Positions 1 through 5,621 of a DNA stretch of 9,160 nt are shown here, piece by piece. How positions within the stretch are numbered: the stretch's first letter is position 1; every line of letters starts with the position of its first letter. The notes beneath the pieces are model-generated. The model did not search any database, was not told the origin of the DNA, and was given only the letters and a program-made list of their open reading frames with translations. Source of the DNA: GCA-2731375 sp964507245 (GTDB lineage: Bacteria > Pseudomonadota > Alphaproteobacteria > GCA-2731375). The stretch lies in NCBI GenBank assembly GCA_964507245.1, contig CAZDQC010000132.1, positions 1 through 9,160 of the forward strand, written 5' to 3'. The position numbers were made by a program, and so were the translations under genes.

Positions 1-2018
1 TCGTAGACTGCGGCCTGTATGTTGCGGCTTGCGACCGCATCGCCGATGCGGTGCAGTTCGAACTGGCCGCTGGACGTCACCAGCTGCGGCTCATTTGCGA
101 GCAGCGCATCCAAATCGGTAACGCCATTGTTCGTCGCTTGCGCTCGAAGGTCGAGATATAGTGAATTCATGGGAACCGTGCCATGCTCGACGACGATCTG
201 GTTCGCGGTACGTTCTAACGCTTCACCTGTCGTCGCATTGACGAATGTCGCGGTGAGCCGGTTGCCTGTTTTTGCGACGCGCGTAAGCCTGTGGTCGAAG
301 GTCATGTCAACCTTCAACTCGTAGCTGCGCCGCTTCCAGATTGCGCGCTCGGCATAGGTCAGTTCCGCCGCAAGCTCACCATCGATCGAGACCAGGGACG
401 AGCGGCTTCCGGTCATCGCTGCATGTTCCGCGCAATGGGGCGCCGGGTGCCGACCGGTTCCATCATAAATGATCACGTCTTCGCCGACGGCGGTATTACC
501 GGTCAGGAAATTCCAGACATTGGTGCAATGTTCCGCACCATCAAGCCAGTCCAGATCGGGAGTACCTCCGGTTGCGACGATGACAATGTCCGGTGCCAAA
601 GCTAGGACATCACACAATTCAGCGAAATAATTTTGCTTAATATTGACCCCGAGCCGCTCAAGCTCGCTGGCGCGCCAATCGATGATGCCGATTAGGTCGC
701 CGCGCCAACTTGCCTGTGCGCCTATGCGGACCTGCCCGCCAAGTTGCCCTGCCGCTTCCAGTAGAATGACCCCGTGACCCCGCTCGGCGAGCACTCGGGC
801 CGCTTCCAATCCCGCCGGCCCGCCACCGACGACAACCGCCTTGCGCCCCGGAGAGTCGGCACGTGTGATGATTTGCGGCATCGTCGTTTCCCGGCCAGTG
901 GCCGCGTTGTGTAAACAGACCGGGCGGTGCGATGACATGCAATGGGTCGCCCCGACGCAGGGGCGAATTTCCGCCTCGCGGCCATCGGCTAGTTTCTGGA
1001 CGATATGCGGGTCGGCGATATGCGCGCGAGTCATTGCTACCATATCCAGCAATCCGTCGCGGATCGCATAGCGGGCAGTTGCGATGTCGTTGATGCGAGC
1101 GGCGTGAAAAACTGGCAGGCTGACTTCCCGCTTGAACGCGCCGACGGCCTGCAGCCACGGCGCAATAGGTGACGCCATGCCTGGCATGTTGTCGACGGCC
1201 AATCCTATAAGTGTGTCCATGCGGCCATAAATGCCATTAAAGAAATTGATATATCCGGATTGCTCGAAGATCTTGGCGATTGCGACGCCATCTTCGAAGG
1301 TCAAACCGCCTTCCATGGCGTCATCCACCGAGCAGCGGAAGCCGACTAGGAAGTCATCACCAGTCTGACGGCGAATTTCTTCGAAAACCATCAGGCCGAA
1401 GCGGCAGCGGTTTTCTAAAGAACCGCCGAAGCGGTCGGTGCGTTTGTTTGTACCGGGTGACAGGAATTGGCCAATCAGATGCGAACTGGCGAGCGTTTCT
1501 ATGCCGTCGAGTCCGCCTTCCTTGCAGCGTTTCGCAGCGGCGCCGTAGGCCCTTACGACACGATCGATGTCGTCCACGTCCATTTCCTTGGGAAAGCTGC
1601 GGTGCAGCGTTTCTCGGATCGGTGACGGTCCGATAGTTGGTAGCCAGTTGCTTGCATAAGGCTCGCCACGGCGGCCGAGATGGGTGATCTGGCACATGAT
1701 TGCTGTGCCATGTGCATGGATGCGTTCTGAGAATTGTTGAAGATAAGGAATGACGTTGTCGTCGCCGACGTAAAGCTGTTGAAAGACCGACGGAGAATCC
1801 GGCGCGACGTTCGAGGAGCCGCCAAACATCGTCATTCCGATGCCACCTTTCGCCTTTTCTTCATGGTAGCGCTGATAGCGTTCTTTCGGCAGTCCGCCTT
1901 CTTCGAGACCGCAGGCATGACTCGTGCTCATGAAGCGGTTCTTGAAGGTCACGTGCCCGATCGTCAGAGTTTGGAACAGGGGGTCGTTCATCGCGTTGGC
2001 TAATTTGGTTTCAGTCAT
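1..2018 (-). CDS. TMADH/Old Yellow Enzyme-type NADH:flavin oxidoreductase (3' end beyond window)
   Basis: The reading frame is open without a break for 672 codons from ATG 2018 to the window edge. Residues ~12-345 are an FMN-binding TIM barrel of the Old Yellow Enzyme family (QITHLGRRG at 110-118, QFLSPGTNKRTDRFGGSLEN at 184-203). Residues ~393-672 are the nucleotide-binding half found in trimethylamine dehydrogenase, 2,4-dienoyl-CoA reductase and N-methylproline demethylase: the Rossmann motif VGGGPAG is at 397-403 and VATGG at 481-485. RIGDA and RNIQAA near 658-670 are typical of the last ~20 residues, so only a little is missing. The linker that should bind a 4Fe-4S cluster reads C354-V-G-A-T-H-C360 then C368, so the second cysteine is Ala357 and the last spacing is short. 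The usual HxxH substrate pair is replaced by LASSH (176-180), as in TMADH-like demethylases. The substrate is unknown; an N-methylated amine is a guess. No clear Shine-Dalgarno sequence precedes ATG 2018, and its ATG overlaps the stop of the small ORF upstream. Confidence 0.9.
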   Translation of the reverse strand, partial: MTETKLANAMNDPLFQTLTIGHVTFKNRFMSTSHACGLEEGGLPKERYQRYHEEKAKGGIGMTMFGGSSNVAPDSPSVFQQLYVGDDNVIPYLQQFSERIHAHGTAIMCQITHLGRRGEPYASNWLPTIGPSPIRETLHRSFPKEMDVDDIDRVVRAYGAAAKRCKEGGLDGIETLASSHLIGQFLSPGTNKRTDRFGGSLENRCRFGLMVFEEIRRQTGDDFLVGFRCSVDDAMEGGLTFEDGVAIAKIFEQSGYINFFNGIYGRMDTLIGLAVDNMPGMASPIAPWLQAVGAFKREVSLPVFHAARINDIATARYAIRDGLLDMVAMTRAHIADPHIVQKLADGREAEIRPCVGATHCMSSHRPVCLHNAATGRETTMPQIITRADSPGRKAVVVGGGPAGLEAARVLAERGHGVILLEAAGQLGGQVRIGAQASWRGDLIGIIDWRASELERLGVNIKQNYFAELCDVLALAPDIVIVATGGTPDLDWLDGAEHCTNVWNFLTGNTAVGEDVIIYDGTGRHPAPHCAEHAAMTGSRSSLVSIDGELAAELTYAERAIWKRRSYELKVDMTFDHRLTRVAKTGNRLTATFVNATTGEALERTANQIVVEHGTVPMNSLYLDLRAQATNNGVTDLDALLANEPQLVTSSGQFELHRIGDAVASRNIQAAVY

Positions 2019-2116
2019 GCGTTGCCGTTGAGCGGCTTGGCGGGCGACCAATCGTACCCTACGGGCATCACGGCGAACAGCATAAGGGCGGTCAGTGTGG
2101 CGATCAGGGCACTCAT
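2015..2116 (-). CDS. Putative 33-residue hydrophobic small protein, ATGA-coupled to the TMADH-like gene
   Basis: From ATG 2116 the frame encodes 33 residues and ends in a TGA that shares the ATGA tetranucleotide with the start of the large flavoprotein gene. Residues ~4-20 (LIATLTALMLFAVMPVG) form one plausible membrane-spanning segment, followed by a short polar tail (YDWSPAKPLNGNA). Most codons end in G or C, as in the neighbouring gene. The frame has an in-frame stop just upstream, so it is not an extension of a longer frame as the sequence stands. No good Shine-Dalgarno sequence precedes the ATG. It could be a real single-pass membrane peptide, a translational coupler, or the C-terminal relic of a membrane protein. 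I do not recognise a family. The coding call rests on overlap and composition only. Confidence 0.35.
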   Translation of the reverse strand: MSALIATLTALMLFAVMPVGYDWSPAKPLNGNA

Positions 2117-2142
2117 TTGATTAGTTTATCGATTTTTTGCGG

Positions 2143-2173
2143 TTTGGCACGCCCGGCTGATTGCTTTCGCCAA
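2143..2173. repeat. Imperfect ~31-bp direct repeat, copy 1
   Basis: This unit matches the one at 2204-2235 at about 25 of 32 aligned positions with one single-base gap. Both begin TTTGGCA and end GCCAA, and share the core TGATTGC near the right end. The ends TTGGC and GCCAA are inverted copies of each other, so each unit carries short inverted ends. The copies start 61 bases apart. It lies between arsM and the small hydrophobic ORF. It could be an intergenic repeat family or a tandem binding site. Confidence 0.6.
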
Positions 2174-2203
2174 TTCTGACCCACCCTTCGGCGACAGTAC
2201 TCC

Positions 2204-2235
2204 TTTGGCAGTGCGTGGTTGATTGCCTTAGCCAA
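2204..2235. repeat. Imperfect ~31-bp direct repeat, copy 2
   Basis: This is the second copy of the unit at 2143-2173, with the same TTTGGCA start and GCCAA end and a core of TTGATTGC. The 30 bases between the copies do not resemble the bases that follow this copy, so the similarity is confined to the units themselves. Confidence 0.6.
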
Positions 2236-2292
2236 GCCAAATGAGGGGCGTGGGAATTGTTCACGGGCTAGCCGTGGATGGAGGCTTCGACC

Positions 2293-3093
2293 CTAGGGCT
2301 TGCGGGCTTCGATGGTTGCAGAGCCGACATGGTCGCTCAGCTTGCGCCCTGGTACCCAGGTGTCGATGGTCTTGGCCACCTCCTCCTTGAAGGTGATGCT
2401 TATGTCGGCATAGCCGTCGGCCTCCAACCAGCCGGTGATTTCCTCGACCGTGGCAGCGCCCCCGACGCAGCCCGAAATTATCTGCAGATCGTTGGCCAGT
2501 TCCTCGGGCAGTTGCACGCGCGCCACCACGTCCGAGATTACCAGTCGGCCGCCTGATCGTAACACCCGGAAGGCATCGCGGTAGACCGCCGCCTTGTCCG
2601 GCGAAAGGTTGATCACGCAGTTCGAGATGATCACGTCGACGCTGTTGTCAGCCACCGGCAGGTGCTCAATCTCGCCCAGGCGGAACTCGACGTTGTCGAC
2701 TTCTACTTTCTCGGCGTTGCGCCGCGCCTTATCAATCATGTCCGGCGTCATATCGACGCCGATCACCAAACCGCTCGGCCCGACCTTCTGGGCGGCCAGG
2801 AAACAATCGAAACCGCCGCCGGCACCGAGGTCGAGGACGGTTTGACCTGCCTTCAAGCCGGCGATGGCGGTGGGGTTGCCGCAGCCCAGGCCCATGTTGC
2901 TGTCGTCCGGCACCGCCGCCAGTTCCGCTTCGCTGTAGCCCACGCCCAGAGCTCGGGTTTCCGAGAGGTTGGTGCCGCAACAGCCGCTCTCGACCTCTGA
3001 GGGTAGGCAGCCACTGTTGCTGAGGGCCACCGCCGCGTAGCTCTCGCGCACTAAATTGCGGATCTCGTCAGTGGTGTTTGGTTTATCGCTCAT
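2293..3093 (-). CDS. arsM: Arsenite S-adenosylmethyltransferase (ArsM-type), 266 aa
   Basis: ArsM enzymes transfer methyl groups from S-adenosylmethionine to trivalent arsenic in the cytosol, giving methylated and often volatile arsenicals. The protein has the SAM-binding glycine loop VLDLGAGGGFD (86-96), the acidic strand-2 end GVDMTPDMI (112-120), and the family block IISNCVINLSPDK (155-167). The three cysteines used to hold As(III) in characterised ArsM proteins have clear counterparts: C71 in GLGCGNP, C159 in SNCVINL and C209 in SGCVGGA. An extra vicinal pair, C38-C39, lies in the N-terminal part. Length is normal for bacterial ArsM. ATG 3093 is chosen over the in-frame ATG 3129 because AAGGAG sits 7 bases before it and the 12 extra residues are arginine-rich and unlike the family. 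No arsR, arsB or arsC is visible beside it, which is unusual but not rare for ArsM. It follows the LLM gene by 103 bases on the same strand. Confidence 0.92.
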   Translation of the reverse strand: MSDKPNTTDEIRNLVRESYAAVALSNSGCLPSEVESGCCGTNLSETRALGVGYSEAELAAVPDDSNMGLGCGNPTAIAGLKAGQTVLDLGAGGGFDCFLAAQKVGPSGLVIGVDMTPDMIDKARRNAEKVEVDNVEFRLGEIEHLPVADNSVDVIISNCVINLSPDKAAVYRDAFRVLRSGGRLVISDVVARVQLPEELANDLQIISGCVGGAATVEEITGWLEADGYADISITFKEEVAKTIDTWVPGRKLSDHVGSATIEARKP

Positions 3094-3143
3094 CGTGGTT
3101 CTCCTTCGAACATGCCTAGCCGGCCGCACTTATCGCACTCCAT
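3090..3143 (-). CDS. Putative 17-residue CxxC leader ORF, ATGA-coupled to arsM
   Basis: ATG 3143 opens a 17-codon frame, MECDKCGRLGMFEGEPR, whose TGA overlaps the arsM ATG in an ATGA. A possible Shine-Dalgarno GGAG lies 9 bases before its ATG. The CDKC pair resembles a thiol or zinc-binding knuckle. The arsM ribosome binding site is within its 3' end, which is the arrangement expected for translational coupling or a leader peptide. The same frame is also open upstream back to the end of the LLM gene without another ATG, so it could instead be the relic of the C-terminal end of a larger zinc-ribbon protein. No family is recognised and 17 codons can arise by chance. Confidence 0.3.
   Translation of the reverse strand: MECDKCGRLGMFEGEPR
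3101..3107 (-). promoter_or_regulatory. Ribosome binding site of arsM
   Basis: GAAGGAG on the minus strand, with 7 bases to ATG 3093. It decides the arsM start. It also lies inside the last codons of the 17-codon upstream ORF, so ribosomes finishing that ORF pass over it and stop on the arsM start codon. Confidence 0.8.
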
Positions 3144-3196
3144 CTCAATCGGCTCCGTGGGGAAGTCTTTTGAGGGTAATCTACTATTAAAATTGA

Positions 3197-4051
3197 TCAG
3201 GTAATATGCGCCTCGGCCATGGCTTTGATTGCATCGATATTGCCGCCCAGGATAGTAACGACCCGGTCAATGCCCAGATCGGCTAGGACCTTGAGGGAAT
3301 CTTTCCCGCCCTTTGGCGACCACATGGTGGTCAATTCGATTTCGGTATAGTTCCGCCCCTCGGCTTCGCAAACCGCGCGCAGTTCCACCAGCATGGCGGG
3401 CAATTCGTCCGGTTCTGCGCTAGGGATGAACCAGCCGTCGCCATGTTTGGCAATGCGCTCGTAGATTTTGCCAGCCTTCCCTCCCATTATGATGGGCACG
3501 CCGGGTTTCTGCCCGGATTTTTGCGTGGGTAGAGGGTAACTTTTGAAGCCGCGCCAAGTTAGGAAATCACTGTCGTGCTCCACCACTTCGCCCGACCAGA
3601 CCTTTTTCATGGCTACCATATAGTCATCGAACCGTATGCCACGCCGCTCAAAGGGCACCCCCATGGCCGCGAACTCCTCTTGCAGCCAGCCGATCCCGGC
3701 GCCCAGCATGAAGCGGCCGCCGGAGAGGAAATCCAAGCTGGCGGCCTGTTTTGCCAACAGCAACGGGTTGGTCTGTGCCACGATATTCACGCCGGTGGCC
3801 AGGCGGATGGTTTTGGTCTGTGCAGCGATGGCCGTCAGGGCGATCAAAGGATCGACGAACGGCGTTTCCGGCGTCACGCCCATTTTGCCCGATGCCGCGT
3901 AGGGATATTTCGACTGATAGTCCAGCGGTACAATGACATGTTCAAAGGTCCAGACGCTTTCAAAGCCCGTATTTTCAGCTGTTTGCGCCACGGTGATCAT
4001 TTGCTCCGGGTCGATGATGCCGATGTTAACGGGGACTAGTCCGAATTTCAT
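3197..4051 (-). CDS. LLM-class (luciferase-like) flavin/F420-dependent oxidoreductase, 284 aa
   Basis: This is a bacterial luciferase-like TIM-barrel protein, the fold used by F420-dependent reductases and FMNH2-dependent monooxygenases. It resembles the subgroup annotated as probable F420-dependent oxidoreductase of the Rv2161c type (TIGR03619). Recognisable blocks are FESVWTFEHV (30-39), ATGVNIVAQTNPLLLAKQAA (85-104), LDFLSGGRFMLGAGIGW (106-122), EEFAAMGVPFERRG (125-138) and IAKHGDGWF (200-208). Length is typical. ATG 4051 is preferred over ATG 4075 because MKFGLVPVN is the usual family start and a weak GGA lies just upstream. Cofactor cannot be told from sequence: F420 is common in Actinobacteria but patchy in Proteobacteria, and no F420 biosynthesis gene is in the window. 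It is divergent from the P450 gene and upstream of arsM on the same strand, so it may share control with either. Confidence 0.88.
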   Translation of the reverse strand: MKFGLVPVNIGIIDPEQMITVAQTAENTGFESVWTFEHVIVPLDYQSKYPYAASGKMGVTPETPFVDPLIALTAIAAQTKTIRLATGVNIVAQTNPLLLAKQAASLDFLSGGRFMLGAGIGWLQEEFAAMGVPFERRGIRFDDYMVAMKKVWSGEVVEHDSDFLTWRGFKSYPLPTQKSGQKPGVPIIMGGKAGKIYERIAKHGDGWFIPSAEPDELPAMLVELRAVCEAEGRNYTEIELTTMWSPKGGKDSLKVLADLGIDRVVTILGGNIDAIKAMAEAHIT

Positions 4052-4155
4052 GGGATTTCCAATCTGCAGAAGCATTATTCGGGGAACTGTTTTACCGCAA
4101 TTTGTAATGCATACCAGCGAATATCAGATACGTATAATTAAGGCTTCCCGAAGAT

Positions 4156-4184
4156 TTGACATACGTTTCTCCGCTCCCTATTCC
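4156..4184 (+). promoter_or_regulatory. Candidate sigma-70-type promoter for the P450 gene
   Basis: A perfect TTGACA lies at 4156-4161. After a 17-base spacer comes TATTCC (4179-4184), which matches only the first three bases of the TATAAT consensus. Transcription would begin near 4190, giving a ~70-base leader to ATG 4263 but almost none to ATG 4197. A weak -10 beside a perfect -35 fits an activator-dependent promoter, but this is inference. Confidence 0.35.
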
Positions 4185-4262
4185 GTTGGAGATATTATGG
4201 TAGGGAATGTCTCACTGCGATCTGCCTATAGTAATTTCACATTTCATCCTGGAGATTTTGTC

Positions 4263-5486
4263 ATGGCCGTCGATATAGGTCCTATCGAAAATTTCAATGT
4301 CAGCGATCCAGAGTTGTACCGTGCCGATACTTGGCGGCCCTATTTTGAAAGGATGCGCAATGAGGCGCCCGTGCATTATTGCGCAGACAGTGTCCACGGC
4401 CCCTATTGGTCCATCTCTACCTATGACCTGATCAAACAAGTAGAGTTGGACTTTAAAACATTTTCCAACCAGGCCAAGCTCGGTGGCATCCAGTTGCAGG
4501 ACATTGCTCAGAACTTGAACCGCCCCAGCTTTGTCTCTATGGACCCACCGGAACATACCGAGCGCCGTCGCGCTGTCACACCCATGACCCAGCGATCAAA
4601 TTTGCAGGCGATGGAAGGTCTGATCCGTCAGCGCACCGTAGCAGTTTTGGAGGCGCTGCCCCAGGGCGTTATGTTCGACTGGGTCGAAAAAGTTGCGACA
4701 AATCTGACAGGTATGATGCTGTCTACTATGTTTGACTATCCCCAGGAACAGCGTCAGGAACTGATCCACTGGTCCGATGTAGCTACGGCCAACATCAATG
4801 CCCCTGATGCCGTCGTGACATCCGAGGCGGAGCGTTACCAGGAACTGGAACGCATGGCCGATTGTTTCGCTCCCTTGTGGCAAGAGCGAATGGACGGCCG
4901 GGGCGGGTTTGATTTGATCACCATGCTGGCCAACAGTGATGCCACCAAGGACATGGACCGGGAGGAATTTATTGGCACGCTTTTCCTGTTAATCGTCGGC
5001 GGCAATGACACAACACGAAATTCCATGTCCGGCGGCCTGTTGGCGCTGCACAACAACCAGGACCAGATGGCGAAAGTCCGTAATAACCGTGACCTGATCG
5101 CTAACATGGTGCAAGAAATGATCCGTCTGCAAACGCCGGTCCTTCACATGCGGCGCACGGCCTTGATGGATACCGAACTAAGCGGCCAATCTATCAAGAA
5201 GGGCGATAAGGTGGTTATGTGGTACATATCGGGCAATTCGGACGCAACTGTGTTCGCGGATCCTTACAAGTTCAATGTCGAGCGGGAGAACGCTCGCCGA
5301 CACCTGGCCTTTGGCGCAGGCATTCACCGTTGCGTCGGCGATCGTTTGGCGGAGTTGCAATTGCGCATTCTGTGGGAAGAGGTTTTCGCTCGTGATATGC
5401 GGATCGAGGTTGTGGGACCGGCGCAACGGGTTTATTCAAACTTCATACGGGCCTTTTCATCCCTGCCGGTAAGGATCGACGCTTAG
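4263..5486 (+). CDS. cyp153: CYP153-family cytochrome P450 (probable terminal alkane/fatty-chain hydroxylase), 407 aa
   Basis: CYP153 enzymes are soluble class I P450s that hydroxylate the terminal carbon of medium-chain alkanes and related chains, taking electrons from a ferredoxin and its reductase. The I-helix LLIVGGNDTTRNSMSGG (242-258) is the family signature and contains the acid-alcohol pair D249-T250. The K-helix ExxR is E285-M-I-R288. The heme loop is FGAGIHRCVG (350-359), with axial ligand C357. NVSDPELYRADTW (12-24), the APVHY block and the C-terminal SSLPVRIDA also follow CYP153A proteins closely. The usual SGNRD stretch reads SGNSD here (S326 for the near-invariant Arg). GGAG lies 8 bases before ATG 4263. 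An upstream in-frame ATG at 4197 has its own GGAG 5 bases before it and would add 22 residues. CYP153A proteins are usually ~420-470 residues, so 407 is slightly short. No ferredoxin or reductase gene is visible beside it. Confidence 0.93.
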   Translation: MAVDIGPIENFNVSDPELYRADTWRPYFERMRNEAPVHYCADSVHGPYWSISTYDLIKQVELDFKTFSNQAKLGGIQLQDIAQNLNRPSFVSMDPPEHTERRRAVTPMTQRSNLQAMEGLIRQRTVAVLEALPQGVMFDWVEKVATNLTGMMLSTMFDYPQEQRQELIHWSDVATANINAPDAVVTSEAERYQELERMADCFAPLWQERMDGRGGFDLITMLANSDATKDMDREEFIGTLFLLIVGGNDTTRNSMSGGLLALHNNQDQMAKVRNNRDLIANMVQEMIRLQTPVLHMRRTALMDTELSGQSIKKGDKVVMWYISGNSDATVFADPYKFNVERENARRHLAFGAGIHRCVGDRLAELQLRILWEEVFARDMRIEVVGPAQRVYSNFIRAFSSLPVRIDA

Positions 5487-5621
5487 GAATTTAATCAGGA
5501 CATACTTCGATAACTTGGAGAAATCTATCCCGTTCTTAGTATCGTGTGGCTGGAAGTAAGTGGGATTGGGGCCATCCAAATGAACATCAGCACATTTAAG
5601 AGTCAAGATCAGAGAGCCGAC

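Noticed and set aside
658..1158. Minus-strand 166-codon open frame overlapping the TMADH-like gene in another frame
   Set aside because: It is arginine-rich and low in recognisable motifs, while the overlapping frame carries clear flavoprotein motifs across the same bases.
2268..2282. Weak inverted repeat CACGG/CCGTG after arsM as a terminator
   Set aside because: The stem is only 5 bases and no T run follows on the minus strand.
3933..4262. In-frame extension of the P450 reading frame back to ATG 3933, giving 517 residues
   Set aside because: Most of the extension overlaps the LLM gene on the opposite strand, lacks CYP153 similarity, and the two GGAG-preceded ATGs at 4197 and 4263 lie downstream.
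5487..5621. Possible terminator between the converging P450 and aminotransferase genes
   Set aside because: I found only 4-base stems (for example TTGG/CCAA near 5566-5579) without a T run, too weak to call.
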